Shown: one piece after another, positions 1-10,273 of the stretch
Numbering within the stretch: the stretch's first letter is position 1
How the letters are laid out: each line of letters starts with the position of its first letter
Source: an uncultured Prevotellaceae bacterium
Lineage (GTDB): Bacteria > Bacteroidota > Bacteroidia > Bacteroidales > Bacteroidaceae
NCBI GenBank assembly: GCA_902762325.1
Contig: CACWNV010000004.1
Span: 40,329-104,328, forward strand
Length of the DNA: 64,000 nucleotides
Direction of reading: 5' to 3'
The notes under the pieces: model-generated
Databases searched by the model: none
What the model saw: the letters and a program-made list of their open reading frames with translations, nothing else
Told to the model about the DNA's origin: nothing
Program-made: the position numbers and the translations under genes

Positions 1-2
1 AA

Positions 3-1445
<1,443 letters not shown>

Positions 1446-1466
1446 TCCATAAATATACTTGCTATT

Positions 1467-1745
1467 ATGTTAAGACTAAGAATAGTTTCACCAGAGAAAG
1501 TGGAGTTTGACGGTGAAGTTGAGAGTGTACTTGTTCCAGGAACTCTTGGATCATTTGAGATATTGAATGATCATGCCCCGATTATCTCTTCCCTTGAAAA
1601 GGGATTGGTTGAGTATGCTATACCTCGCGAAGGCAAACGGCAACTCGTTATATTAGGTGGTTTCGTTGAGGTTCAAAAGAACGTAGTGTCACTTTGTGTG
1701 GAGAAAGAGATAACAGAAGACGAAGAGGAAAAGAATGAGGATTAA
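1467..1745 (+). CDS. atpC: ATP synthase F1 subunit epsilon, short form
   Basis: This is the epsilon subunit of the central stalk. The 92-residue product matches the N-terminal beta-sandwich domain (opening LRLRIVSPEKVEFDGEVESV, then LGSFEILNDHAPIISSL). Typical epsilon subunits have about 130-140 residues with a C-terminal helical hairpin that can inhibit hydrolysis. Here the protein stops after a short acidic tail (EDEEEKNED), so that domain is absent, as is common in Bacteroidetes. Its last codons overlap the start of the next gene by 11 bases, which suggests translational coupling. Confidence 0.95.
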   Translation: MLRLRIVSPEKVEFDGEVESVLVPGTLGSFEILNDHAPIISSLEKGLVEYAIPREGKRQLVILGGFVEVQKNVVSLCVEKEITEDEEEKNED

Positions 1746-2166
1746 GACTGATATTATCACGAAGACAGCCCGTCAATATAGAAGCCAAAGTTTGTGGGTG
1801 CTATGTACACTCACAATAATAGGTTTACTGTATATTCAGATTCAGGGTCGGTTTGAGTTGATAAATTCCTTGATTATCTCTATTCTGTTCAATCTTTTTT
1901 GTTCCATCGCATACGGTCAGACATGGAAAGCGATAGCCCGGCGTTCACCAGAGACTTTGCCGAAGTTTTATCTGGCTTGGTCGGCAATGCGCCTTATGGC
2001 AGCTGCAATCCTATTGCTCATCTATTGCGTAATTGTACGGGAAATAGTAGCGATAAAGTGGTTTGCCGTGATTTTCATTGTTTGTTATATCGTGATGTTA
2101 GTATTTGATTCTTGGTTCTTTATCCGAGTAAGTAAAAACGTGGATTTATCCAATCATAATTCATAA
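1735..2166 (+). CDS. AtpI-like small membrane protein of the ATP synthase operon
   Basis: This 143-residue protein has about four predicted membrane segments (around residues 18-38, 42-62, 80-102 and 108-130). It sits between atpC and atpB, where Bacteroidetes ATP synthase operons carry an AtpI-like gene thought to help assemble the c-ring. The assignment rests on position and topology, because AtpI proteins are poorly conserved. The ATG lies inside the end of atpC and the stop is 15 bases before atpB, so it is clearly part of the operon. Confidence 0.75.
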   Translation: MRIKTDIITKTARQYRSQSLWVLCTLTIIGLLYIQIQGRFELINSLIISILFNLFCSIAYGQTWKAIARRSPETLPKFYLAWSAMRLMAAAILLLIYCVIVREIVAIKWFAVIFIVCYIVMLVFDSWFFIRVSKNVDLSNHNS

Positions 2167-2181
2167 TCCAACTAAGTAAAT

Positions 2182-3336
2182 ATGAAATATCTAAGATCAA
2201 TATTTCTTCCCAAAATGAAGAACCGCTGGTTCTTAATGTTGATGCTTTTCTGCTTTACAATGACGGCTTCTGCAAGCAGTCAGAGTGAGGCAGGTGAGGT
2301 TCTGGAGCAAAAGGAATCAGAAGGAGGCGTCAATCTGAAGGAGATATTGTTCGGTCATATTCAGGATTCATATCAGTGGCACGTCACAGACATTGGCGGT
2401 CATCCGCTGATTATTCCTCTCCCCATGATATTTTATTCTTCACATTCAGGCTTCCATGTCTATTGCTCTTCGCAATTTGAGCATGAGCCAAATGCAGAGT
2501 TGCTGCGTGAAGGTCCCGATGGCTTTTACATTCAAGGAGCAGCTGATGAGAAGGGTAAGATTGTGGAACGGATTGGAAATGAACTGAAGCCTGTCAGTTT
2601 TGACATTTCGATTACAAAAACCGTAATGGTCTTGTTCATTGACTCGATTCTTTTAGTTCTATGTATCCTGATAGCTGCACGGTGGTGTAAGAAGCATAAG
2701 GTAGACGATCCAGCTCCTAAAGGGTTCGTTGGATTTGTACACATGTTTGTTATGACGGTCTATAATGATATGATAAAGCAGACGCTTGGCAAAGAGGCCG
2801 ATAAGTATGCGCCCTATCTGCTAACCTGTTTTTTCTTTATCTTTATAGTAAATCTGATGGGTGTCGTCCCATTTCCTCCGGGTGGCGGTAATCTGACGGG
2901 CAATATTACCTGTACATTTTTCCTTGCCCTCTGTACGTTCTTGATTGTTAATCTGACAGGCACGAAAGCCTATTGGAAAGAAATCTTCTGGGGTGATGTA
3001 CCCTGGTGGTTGAAAGTTCCGGTTCCATTGATGCCGTTCATCGAGTTCTTTGGAATCTTCACGAAGCCTGTCGCTCTTATGATCCGACTTTTTGCCAACA
3101 TGTTGGCAGGTCACGTCATCGCTATTTCACTTTCATGCATCATCTTCATCATGTTCGCCTTAGGCGGCACACTTGGTAAGGTGCTTGGTATTTCAATGAC
3201 CCCAGTCAGTGTGTTCCTGAGTGTCTTCATGATGCTGCTTGAAGTGTTAGTATGCTATATCCAGGCAATGGTGTTCACCATGTTGAGCGCAGTATTTATC
3301 TCAATGTCGCATGTGAAAGAACATCATGCCGCATAA
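2182..3336 (+). CDS. atpB: ATP synthase F0 subunit a
   Basis: This is membrane subunit a, which forms the proton half-channels against the c-ring. The conserved segment with the essential arginine (MIRLFANMLAGH) is encoded at about bases 3079-3114 and is preceded by KPVALM. The N-terminus is long for the family. It has a signal-like hydrophobic stretch (residues 15-32), then a polar region of about 120 residues before the first core membrane helix (around residue 150). This long exported N-terminus is usual for Bacteroidetes. At 384 residues it is over 100 longer than E. coli subunit a. Confidence 0.97.
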   Translation: MKYLRSIFLPKMKNRWFLMLMLFCFTMTASASSQSEAGEVLEQKESEGGVNLKEILFGHIQDSYQWHVTDIGGHPLIIPLPMIFYSSHSGFHVYCSSQFEHEPNAELLREGPDGFYIQGAADEKGKIVERIGNELKPVSFDISITKTVMVLFIDSILLVLCILIAARWCKKHKVDDPAPKGFVGFVHMFVMTVYNDMIKQTLGKEADKYAPYLLTCFFFIFIVNLMGVVPFPPGGGNLTGNITCTFFLALCTFLIVNLTGTKAYWKEIFWGDVPWWLKVPVPLMPFIEFFGIFTKPVALMIRLFANMLAGHVIAISLSCIIFIMFALGGTLGKVLGISMTPVSVFLSVFMMLLEVLVCYIQAMVFTMLSAVFISMSHVKEHHAA

Positions 3337-3387
3337 ATTAAGTATAAAAGAAATAATTAAACAATAACAATTTAAAAATTTAAAATT

Positions 3388-3630
3388 ATGATTTCATTAT
3401 TATTAGCAGCAGACGCGCTGGCAAAGCTCGGTGCAACTGTAGGTGGTGGTTTGGCAGTAATCGGTGCTGGTATTGGTATCGGTCGTATTGGAGGTTCTGC
3501 TATGGACGCAATGGCACGTCAACCAGAGAAAATGGGAGGATTGCAGTCTTCAATGATTCTGGCTGCAGCTCTTGTCGAAGGAGCTACATTCCTTGCATTG
3601 GTGATTTCTATTCTTGCTCTCTTCGTATAA
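3388..3630 (+). CDS. atpE: ATP synthase F0 subunit c
   Basis: This 80-residue proteolipid hairpin forms the rotor ring. Helix 1 is glycine-rich (GGGLAVIGAGIGIGRIGG), the polar loop is ARQPE, and helix 2 carries the ion-binding carboxylate Glu64 in ALVEGA. Helix 1 lacks the glutamine typical of sodium-binding c subunits, so proton coupling is the likelier reading (inference). It is separated from atpB by 51 A+T-rich bases. Confidence 0.98.
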   Translation: MISLLLAADALAKLGATVGGGLAVIGAGIGIGRIGGSAMDAMARQPEKMGGLQSSMILAAALVEGATFLALVISILALFV

Positions 3631-3683
3631 TCTATTAGGTAGTTCATTACAAAAATCGGATACTTAAGCAAACTCATTAGCTT

Positions 3684-4196
3684 ATGTCATTGATAACACC
3701 TGATTTTGGCCTCCTCTTTTGGATGTGCGTCGTGTTCTTCATCGTCCTGTTCATTCTTTGGAAATGGGGCTTCCCCGTTATTGTACAAATGGTGAACAGC
3801 CGTAAAGACTTCATTGATGAAAGTCTTCGTAAGGCACATGAGGCTAACGAGCGTTTGGCCAATATTCAAAAAGAAGGTGAATCCATTCTGCAGGAAGCAC
3901 GTGAAAAGCAGACCTTGATTTTGAAAGAAGCTGCTCAGACACGTGATGACATTGTTGAAAAAGCCCAGGCTAAGGCACGTGATGAAGGTGCAAGGCTTTT
4001 GGCAGAAGCGAAGACACAGATTGAAACTGAAAAGCAAAATGCCATTCGTGATATCAGAGCACAAGTGGCAGAGTTGTCAGTTCAGATCTCAGAAAAGGTG
4101 TTGCGCAAGAATCTTTCAACAGACAAGCAGCAGATGGATTTAATTGAAAGACTGCTTGATGAGGTTACTGTTGAGAATAATAGTGGAAAACAATAA
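3684..4196 (+). CDS. atpF: ATP synthase F0 subunit b
   Basis: This is the peripheral stalk subunit b. A single N-terminal membrane helix (about residues 8-30) is followed by a long charged coiled-coil rich in Glu, Lys and Ala to residue 150. The 170-residue length is normal. It lies between the c and delta genes as expected and keeps the F1 stator attached to subunit a. Confidence 0.96.
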   Translation: MSLITPDFGLLFWMCVVFFIVLFILWKWGFPVIVQMVNSRKDFIDESLRKAHEANERLANIQKEGESILQEAREKQTLILKEAAQTRDDIVEKAQAKARDEGARLLAEAKTQIETEKQNAIRDIRAQVAELSVQISEKVLRKNLSTDKQQMDLIERLLDEVTVENNSGKQ

Positions 4197-4208
4197 GAAG
4201 TTGACTAT

Positions 4209-4745
4209 ATGGACTTAGGTGTAATATCGGTTCGCTATGCCCGGGCTTTATTGAAAAGTGCGACACAGGCAAAGCTCGAAGAACAGGTTTACCGTGAGAT
4301 GTTAATGCTTGCACAGAGCTATATCCAGGTTCCTGAGCTGCGTTTTACGATAGATAACCCTATGCTGTCCAAGGACAAGAAACTGAATTTGCTGGAAACA
4401 GCATGCGGAGGTGGTGTCACTGATTTGGTGAAACGGTTCCTGTCACTTGTTCTGGGAGCAGACAGGGAGAGTACCTTACAACTCATGGCTACTTCTTACG
4501 TCACACTTTATCGGAAACAGAAGAACATCATACGAGGAAAACTTATAACAGCTACTGCGGTTATTCCCGAAACGGAGCGGATGATGAAGCAGATGGTTGA
4601 AAATAAGACTCTGGGCACTGTGGAGTTTCAGACCGAAGTGAATCCCGAGATAATCGGTGGTTTCATTCTTGAATATGATACATATAGAATGGATGCAAGT
4701 GTGAAGACAAAGCTAAATACCATTCTTACACAGTTGAAGAAATAA
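4209..4745 (+). CDS. atpH: ATP synthase F1 subunit delta (OSCP)
   Basis: This 178-residue OSCP/delta protein links the b stalk to the top of the alpha-beta hexamer. The opening VRYARALL and the C-terminal segment with [24 protein letters not shown] are typical of the family. It starts 12 bases after atpF and is followed 49 bases later by atpA. Confidence 0.95.
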   Translation: MDLGVISVRYARALLKSATQAKLEEQVYREMLMLAQSYIQVPELRFTIDNPMLSKDKKLNLLETACGGGVTDLVKRFLSLVLGADRESTLQLMATSYVTLYRKQKNIIRGKLITATAVIPETERMMKQMVENKTLGTVEFQTEVNPEIIGGFILEYDTYRMDASVKTKLNTILTQLKK

Positions 4746-4794
4746 TAAAGAATTAAAGCGTCATGTACGTTTTAGTAATCAAAAAGTAAATAAA

Positions 4795-6378
4795 ATGTCA
4801 GACAAAATAAAACCAAGCGAAGTCAGTGAGGTGCTCCTCCAGCAATTACAAGGAATCAGCCAGAGCGCTAAATTTGATGAGGTAGGTACCGTCCTTCAGG
4901 TAAGTGATGGTGTTGCCCGTATATATGGTTTACGCAATGCTGAGGCAAACGAATTGCTTGAGTTTGAGAATGGCACAATGGCTATTGTGATGAACCTGGA
5001 AGAGGACAATGTCGGTTGTGTGCTTTTAGGTTCCACCTCTGGCATCAAAGAAGGACAGGTGGTGAAGCGTACCCATCGTATTGCTTCTATCCGCGTGAAT
5101 GACAATATGCTTGGTCGCGTTATTAATCCTCTGGGACAGGCAATCGACGGCATGGGAGACATCGACCTTAAAGGTGCTTTTGAAATGCCGCTTGATCGTA
5201 AAGCCCCAGGAGTTATTTTTCGTCAGCCGGTGAAAGAACCTCTTCAGACAGGTTTGAAGGCTGTTGACTCTATGATTCCTATTGGACGCGGCCAGCGTGA
5301 GCTCATTATTGGTGACCGTCAGACGGGTAAGACTGCTATTGCCGTAGATACAATCATAAACCAAAAGAGTTTCTATGAAGCTGGTAAACCCGTTTATTGT
5401 ATTTATGTGGCAATAGGACAGAAAGCATCTACTGTTGCTGCCCTTGTGCAGAATCTTAAAGAACATGGTGCACTCCCTTATACAATTATCGTGAGTGCAA
5501 CGGCCGCTGATCCTGCTGCAATGCAATATTATGCTCCGTTTGCCGGTGCTGCCATCGGTGAGTATTTCCGTGATCGTGGCTATGCAGCTCTCGTTGTCTA
5601 TGATGACTTGTCGAAACAGGCTGTTGCTTACCGTGAAGTATCTCTGATTCTTCGTCGTCCTTCCGGACGTGAGGCTTATCCTGGAGATGTGTTCTATTTG
5701 CATTCTCGTCTTCTTGAGCGTGCGGCAAAGATTAATGAGCAGCAAGAGGTGGCAGAACAGATGAACGATCTTCCCGAGTGTATGAAAGGCCATGTACGTG
5801 GTGGAGGTTCTCTTACAGCTCTTCCTATCATTGAGACACAGGCAGGCGACGTTTCTGCCTATATCCCAACCAATGTGATTTCAATTACCGATGGACAGAT
5901 CTATCTGGAGTCCGACCTGTTTAATCAGGGATTCCGTCCTGCCATCAATGTTGGTATTTCCGTTTCACGTGTGGGAGGTTCTGCACAGATTAAATCCATG
6001 AAGAAGGTTGCAGGTACGTTAAAGATTGACCAGGCTCAGTACCGTGAGCTTGAGGCCTTCTCTAAGTTCTCAAGTGACATGGATGCTGTGACGGCTATGA
6101 CACTTGATCGTGGCCGAAAGAACAACCAGTTGCTTATTCAGCCACAATATAGCCCGATGCCAGTTGGAGAGCAGATAGCAATCTTGTATTGCGGTGTGCA
6201 TGGACTGATGCGTAATGTGCCTATTGATAAGGTGCGCGAATGTCAGGACGCATTCCTCGAGAAGATTCGTTCAGCTCATCCGGAAATCATCGAAACACTT
6301 GCCAGCGGTAAGATTGATAATGATATTTCTAATGGTATTGAAGCTATAATGCAAGATATCGCAGGAACATTTGCATAA
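4795..6378 (+). CDS. atpA: ATP synthase F1 subunit alpha
   Basis: This is the non-catalytic nucleotide-binding alpha subunit. The P-loop GDRQTGKTA lies at about bases 5311-5337, followed by the [13 protein letters not shown] and [27 protein letters not shown] regions. At 527 residues it is full length. A 255-codon open frame on the opposite strand inside this gene is a shadow and is not annotated. Confidence 0.98.
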   Translation: MSDKIKPSEVSEVLLQQLQGISQSAKFDEVGTVLQVSDGVARIYGLRNAEANELLEFENGTMAIVMNLEEDNVGCVLLGSTSGIKEGQVVKRTHRIASIRVNDNMLGRVINPLGQAIDGMGDIDLKGAFEMPLDRKAPGVIFRQPVKEPLQTGLKAVDSMIPIGRGQRELIIGDRQTGKTAIAVDTIINQKSFYEAGKPVYCIYVAIGQKASTVAALVQNLKEHGALPYTIIVSATAADPAAMQYYAPFAGAAIGEYFRDRGYAALVVYDDLSKQAVAYREVSLILRRPSGREAYPGDVFYLHSRLLERAAKINEQQEVAEQMNDLPECMKGHVRGGGSLTALPIIETQAGDVSAYIPTNVISITDGQIYLESDLFNQGFRPAINVGISVSRVGGSAQIKSMKKVAGTLKIDQAQYRELEAFSKFSSDMDAVTAMTLDRGRKNNQLLIQPQYSPMPVGEQIAILYCGVHGLMRNVPIDKVRECQDAFLEKIRSAHPEIIETLASGKIDNDISNGIEAIMQDIAGTFA

Positions 6379-6389
6379 TACTGATCACT

Positions 6390-7361
6390 ATGCCAAGTCT
6401 AAAAGAAATTAAAGGTAGGATTGCTTCTGTCAATAGCACTCGTAAGATTACAAGTGCCATGAAGATGGTTGCTTCTTCTAAACTGCATCATGCCCAGCAG
6501 ATGATTGAGAACATGCTTCCTTATGAGAATTTGCTCGAGCATATTTTGAAATCATTTCTGGCCGCAGAAGTTGAAGCACAATCGATATTCAGTCAAGAAC
6601 GTCCTGTAAAGCGTGTGGCATTGGTGGTATATAGTTCCAATAGTTCATTATGCGGTGGTTTTAATGCTAATGTAATTAAGTTGATGCAACAGGCAATGAA
6701 AGGGTATGCAAGTCTCGGCAAAGAGAATATTGTCATATATCCCATTGGTCGTAAGGTTGCAGAAAAAGCGGCAAAACTAGGCTATCCTATTGGAGGTGAA
6801 TTTGCAGATCTTGCAGACAAGCCGAATGTTCAGGGGTGTATTCAATTGGCTCAGGAACTTGGAAAGAAGTTTGTAGAAGGCGAACTAGACAAGGTTGAAC
6901 TGATTTATCATCATTTCAAGAGTGCCGGTTCCCAAATACTTACCAGAAGTACTTTCCTGCCAATTGATATATCTGATGAGTTAGAGCGTGACCATGAGCG
7001 CGACTTGTCTACGAATATCGTGACGAGGGAGGCTCAGGAATACCTTAAACGTAGAGAAAAGGAACGTGCCTCGCAACGTAATCAAGAAGAAGTCAAGCCT
7101 CTCAATGATAACTTCATTGTTGAACCTGACATGTATACGGTTTTGAGTCTTCTGATTCCGAAGCTGGCTCATCTGATGTTGTACACGGCACTCCTTGACA
7201 GCAATGCTTCTGAGCATGCAGCTCGCATGGTTGCAATGCAAACAGCAACGGACAATGCAGACGAATTGTTGAGAGAACTTAATCTGCAATACAACAAGAG
7301 CAGACAACAAGCTATTACAAGTGAGTTGCTCGACATTGTAGGTGGAAGTGTCAACAATTAA
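6390..7361 (+). CDS. atpG: ATP synthase F1 subunit gamma
   Basis: This is the gamma rotor shaft. The family opening MPSLKEIKGRIASVNSTRKI and a closing region TDNADELLRELNLQYNKSRQ are present, and both terminal helices are intact. At 323 residues it is about 30 longer than E. coli gamma. The extra length is a highly charged insertion around residues 205-245. It is the last gene of the operon, with a strong intrinsic terminator 26 bases after the stop. Confidence 0.96.
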   Translation: MPSLKEIKGRIASVNSTRKITSAMKMVASSKLHHAQQMIENMLPYENLLEHILKSFLAAEVEAQSIFSQERPVKRVALVVYSSNSSLCGGFNANVIKLMQQAMKGYASLGKENIVIYPIGRKVAEKAAKLGYPIGGEFADLADKPNVQGCIQLAQELGKKFVEGELDKVELIYHHFKSAGSQILTRSTFLPIDISDELERDHERDLSTNIVTREAQEYLKRREKERASQRNQEEVKPLNDNFIVEPDMYTVLSLLIPKLAHLMLYTALLDSNASEHAARMVAMQTATDNADELLRELNLQYNKSRQQAITSELLDIVGGSVNN

Positions 7362-7386
7362 TTAGGCATTAGTCATCTTTCATTTG

Positions 7387-7430
7387 AATCACATCATATA
7401 ATTAGTTTTATTGTATGATGTGATTTTTTT
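7387..7430 (+). terminator. Intrinsic terminator of the ATP synthase operon
   Basis: A perfect 12-bp inverted repeat pairs AATCACATCATA (7387-7398) with TATGATGTGATT (7414-7425). A run of seven T starts at 7424. It lies directly after atpG and before the trp promoter. Confidence 0.93.
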
Positions 7431-7493
7431 GTGCTCTTTTTGTTGCCATTTTTACTTTTTTATAGGTATTATATTGAATTTATTGGCAAAAAG

Positions 7494-7525
7494 TTTGTGG
7501 ATTAATAGTTTTTTCTTTACTTTTG
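7494..7525 (+). promoter_or_regulatory. trp operon promoter (Bacteroidetes -33/-7 type)
   Basis: A TTTG -33 element lies at 7494-7497 and the -7 element TACTTTTG (consensus TAnnTTTG) at 7518-7525. The 20-bp spacing is ideal for the Bacteroidetes primary sigma factor. Transcription would begin near 7532, about 13 bases before the leader-peptide start. Confidence 0.85.
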
Positions 7526-7544
7526 CACCGTAATAGTAAATAAA

Positions 7545-7592
7545 ATGAGAAAAAACTTATCTATAGCATGGTGGTGGTGCTGCTCAAGATGA
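7545..7592 (+). CDS. trpL: trp operon leader peptide
   Basis: This is a 15-codon open frame, MRKNLSIAWWWCCSR, with three consecutive Trp codons (7569-7577) and a TGA stop at 7590-7592. It lies between the trp promoter and an intrinsic terminator upstream of trpD. It is the expected sensor of a ribosome-mediated attenuator: scarce charged tRNA-Trp stalls ribosomes on the WWW run. The two Cys codons that follow are unexplained. It is too short for ordinary gene finders but is well supported by context. Confidence 0.9.
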   Translation: MRKNLSIAWWWCCSR

Positions 7593-7596
7593 AAAA

Positions 7597-7662
7597 GTCG
7601 TGAGTTACGTCGCCGTATGTAGATAGTTTAAATATCAAATATTGGTCTGCCGTTCTTACGAC
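7597..7662 (+). promoter_or_regulatory. Predicted trp antiterminator pairing
   Basis: GTCGTGAG (7597-7604), just after the leader stop codon, can pair over 8 bp (one G-U) with CTTACGAC (7655-7662). The latter spans the loop and distal arm of the attenuator hairpin, so the two structures exclude each other. A ribosome waiting at the stop codon would cover 7597-7604 and let the terminator form. One stalled on the Trp codons would leave it free. The pairing was found by eye and not by energy calculation. Confidence 0.65.
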
Positions 7663-7673
7663 AGGCCTTTTTT
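7644..7673 (+). terminator. trp attenuator terminator hairpin
   Basis: GGTCTG-C-CG (7644-7652) pairs with CG-A-CAGGCC (7659-7667) around the loop TTCTTA. Six T follow at 7668-7673. It lies 50 bases after the leader-peptide stop and 57 before trpD, so it ends transcription before the structural genes when tryptophan is plentiful. Confidence 0.9.
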
Positions 7674-7729
7674 AATGATATGAAGACAGAAACAAAAAAC
7701 AAGACACAATTAATATAGGAGATTTAGCT

Positions 7730-8734
7730 ATGACAATGAAGAATATTCTGAACAGAATACTCAATCACGAGGAGTTGACGCGTGAAGAAACACGCGATAT
7801 CCTCGTTGGAATTACTCAAAGTGAGTTCCCAAACGAACAGATCACGGCTTTGCTCACAGCATTGCAGATGCGAGGTGTAACCGTAGATGAATTATTGGGA
7901 TTCAGAGACGGCATATTGGAGACAGGTGTGCCGGCAATCCTCGATTGCGACCGATATATTGATGTCGTCGGAACAGGAGGTGACCGTAAGAACACATTTA
8001 ATATTTCTACGACATCATGTTTTGTCATTGCCGGTGCGGGATACAAAGTCGCTAAGCATGGCAATTATGCTGCCACATCAACCAGTGGAGCGTCTAATGT
8101 CATAGCTCAGCATGGCGTGAAGTTCACAGATGATATTGACAAGCTCAACAGATGTATCAATGAGTGCGGCATAGTCTACCTTCATGCTCAGTTGTTTGCA
8201 AGGGCGATGAAGTTTGTCGGTCCTATCCGCAAGGCATTGCAATTCCCCACATGCTTCAATTTACTTGGTCCGATTGTCAATCCTTCACGTCCTAAATGCC
8301 AGTTGCTCGGCGTGGCTAATCTTGACCAGATGCGTCTGTATAATAATGTATATCAGCAAATCGGCATTGACTATGCAATTGTTAATAGCATCGATGGTTA
8401 TGACGAAATATCTCTGACAAGCGACTTTAAGGTAACAACAAATAATTACGAGAAAGTATTCTCTCCTAAAGACCTTGGGCTGCATTTTGCCAAACCAGAA
8501 GAACTGGTAGCCGGAGCTTCCGAAGAAGAAGCGGCTGCTATCTTCGATAGTGTGTTGGAAAACAGAGCGTTACCGGCTCAGAAGGAAATCGTATTGGCAA
8601 ATGCAGCATTTGGAATACAGGTGATGGAAAAGGGTCAAAAGGACATCATGGAATGTATTGAGATAGCCCGCGAGTCGATTGATAGCGGCAAGGCTCTTTC
8701 CACTTTCAAGAAGTTTGTTGAACTCAACCAATAG
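7730..8734 (+). CDS. trpD: Anthranilate phosphoribosyltransferase
   Basis: The enzyme transfers phosphoribosyl from PRPP to anthranilate, the second step from chorismate to tryptophan. The PRPP-binding signature GTGGDRKNTFNISTT lies at about residues 83-97, followed by KHGNYAATSTSGASNV and LGPIVNP. The 334-residue length is typical. There is no fusion to the glutaminase, which is a separate gene (trpG) at the other end of the operon. A second in-frame ATG at 7736 is an alternative start. It is the first structural gene after the attenuator. Confidence 0.97.
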   Translation: MTMKNILNRILNHEELTREETRDILVGITQSEFPNEQITALLTALQMRGVTVDELLGFRDGILETGVPAILDCDRYIDVVGTGGDRKNTFNISTTSCFVIAGAGYKVAKHGNYAATSTSGASNVIAQHGVKFTDDIDKLNRCINECGIVYLHAQLFARAMKFVGPIRKALQFPTCFNLLGPIVNPSRPKCQLLGVANLDQMRLYNNVYQQIGIDYAIVNSIDGYDEISLTSDFKVTTNNYEKVFSPKDLGLHFAKPEELVAGASEEEAAAIFDSVLENRALPAQKEIVLANAAFGIQVMEKGQKDIMECIEIARESIDSGKALSTFKKFVELNQ

Positions 8735-8756
8735 TCGCATAGAATAAAAATCTGTA

Positions 8757-9560
8757 ATGATGAAAGATATTCTTGAAGAGATAATTGCTTATAAGCGCAT
8801 AGAGGTGGATGGATTCAAGTCTGTGATACCTTTGCGCGAACTAAGTAAGAAGGTTGAGGGACTTCTTGACAATCCCCAGCCTTCCATGCGAGAGGCTTTA
8901 TTGCGCTCTGACACGGGCATTATTGCAGAGTTCAAGAGGAAGTCACCATCAAAAGGCTGGATAAAGGAAGAGGGACAGGCTGATGTCATCCCACTTTCTT
9001 ATCAGCAAAATGGAGCAGCTGCGGTGAGCATTCTTACCGACACAAAATTCTTTGGCGGCAGAGATGAATTTATCGTGAAGGCCAGAACATCAGGTGTGGA
9101 GATACCTGTCTTATATAAAAACTTTATTGTGGATGAATACCAATTGTTCCAAGCGAGATATTGCGGAGCATCAGCGGCATTGTTGATAACATCCGCATTG
9201 AAAAAAGATGAATGCAGGATGCTGATCCGTCTGGCTCATGAATTAGGTCTGGAAGTGTTGATGGAAATGCATAGTGAGTGGGATTTGGATTATGCTGAGC
9301 TGGAACCTGACATGTATGGCATCAACAACAGGAATTTGGGCTCGTTCGTGACGGATGTCCAGAACAGTTTCATGCTTGCCGCTAAGTTGCCGGATGGTGT
9401 ATGTAAAGTAAGCGAAAGTGGAATCTCTTCACCTTCAACGGTCAGGCTCCTCCGGAATATAGGCTTTAATGGATTTCTCATTGGAGAGAGTTTCATGAAG
9501 ACAGATGACCCGGGTAAGGCCTTAAAGAGTTTTATTGAAGAATTAGAATTAATACAATAA
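8757..9560 (+). CDS. trpC: Indole-3-glycerol phosphate synthase
   Basis: This (beta/alpha)8 enzyme closes the indole ring from CdRP. The signatures IIAEFKRKSPSKG (catalytic Lys), ILTDTKFFGG, GINNRNL and VSESGI are all present. At 267 residues it is monofunctional, with trpF separate downstream. Start codons at 8757 and 8760 are equally possible. Confidence 0.97.
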   Translation: MMKDILEEIIAYKRIEVDGFKSVIPLRELSKKVEGLLDNPQPSMREALLRSDTGIIAEFKRKSPSKGWIKEEGQADVIPLSYQQNGAAAVSILTDTKFFGGRDEFIVKARTSGVEIPVLYKNFIVDEYQLFQARYCGASAALLITSALKKDECRMLIRLAHELGLEVLMEMHSEWDLDYAELEPDMYGINNRNLGSFVTDVQNSFMLAAKLPDGVCKVSESGISSPSTVRLLRNIGFNGFLIGESFMKTDDPGKALKSFIEELELIQ

Positions 9561-9577
9561 TATAATTTTAAAAGGAT

Positions 9578-10273
9578 ATGATCATAAAGGTTTGTGGTAT
9601 GCGCGATGCCGACAATATTCGCGAGGTTTCCGAATTGGATATTGATATGATGGGTTTTATCTTCTGGAAAGACAGTCCCCGATTTGTTAGAATGATTAGT
9701 TCTCATGCCGGTATTATTCCCGATTATAGCGAGGAACGTCTGAACAAGAACAGTGGAAAGGTTGTCGACGACCAGCATAGAATCAAGAGGGTTGGTGTTT
9801 TTGTTGACGACATGCCCCAGACTATTGTTACACGCATCTATAATTATGAGCTCGACTATGTCCAGCTGCATGGTGAAGAGAGCTGCATTATGATTGACAA
9901 TCTCCGCCGTACGCTTGAACCAGACATTCGCACAGGTGTGAAAATCATAAAGACCATCAGCGTTTCATCCGCTGAAGATATTGAAAAGACAAAGGAATAT
10001 GAAGGTTGCGTAGAACTGTTCCTTTTCGACACGAAATGTCCTACGATGGGGGGGAGCGGAGATAAGTTCGACTGGTCTGTACTCTCGGCATACAAAGGCA
10101 ATGTTCCCTTCTTGTTGAGCGGAGGCATCGGTATGGATGATGTTGACAAGATTAAGTCTTTCCAGCATCCTCAGTTCGCTGGTGTCGATGTGAACAGTTG
10201 TTTTGAGACAGAGCCTGGAGTGAAGGATGTTGAAAAACTACGGCTATTTGTTGAAAAGCTTAGACATGAATAA
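9578..10273 (+). CDS. trpF: Phosphoribosylanthranilate isomerase
   Basis: The enzyme isomerizes PRA to CdRP. It opens with IKVCGMRD, which holds the catalytic Cys. VQLHGEES and LSGGI follow, and an acidic FDTKCPTMGGSGDKFDW segment supplies the general acid. It has 231 residues, slightly longer than usual because of an insertion around residues 45-65 (DYSEERLNKNSGKVVDDQHR). Its stop overlaps the trpA start by 8 bases. Confidence 0.95.
   Translation: MIIKVCGMRDADNIREVSELDIDMMGFIFWKDSPRFVRMISSHAGIIPDYSEERLNKNSGKVVDDQHRIKRVGVFVDDMPQTIVTRIYNYELDYVQLHGEESCIMIDNLRRTLEPDIRTGVKIIKTISVSSAEDIEKTKEYEGCVELFLFDTKCPTMGGSGDKFDWSVLSAYKGNVPFLLSGGIGMDDVDKIKSFQHPQFAGVDVNSCFETEPGVKDVEKLRLFVEKLRHE

Noticed and set aside
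5026-5793. 255-codon open frame on the minus strand inside atpA
   Set aside because: It lies wholly opposite a highly conserved gene, has no family likeness and no promoter, and is a codon-bias shadow.
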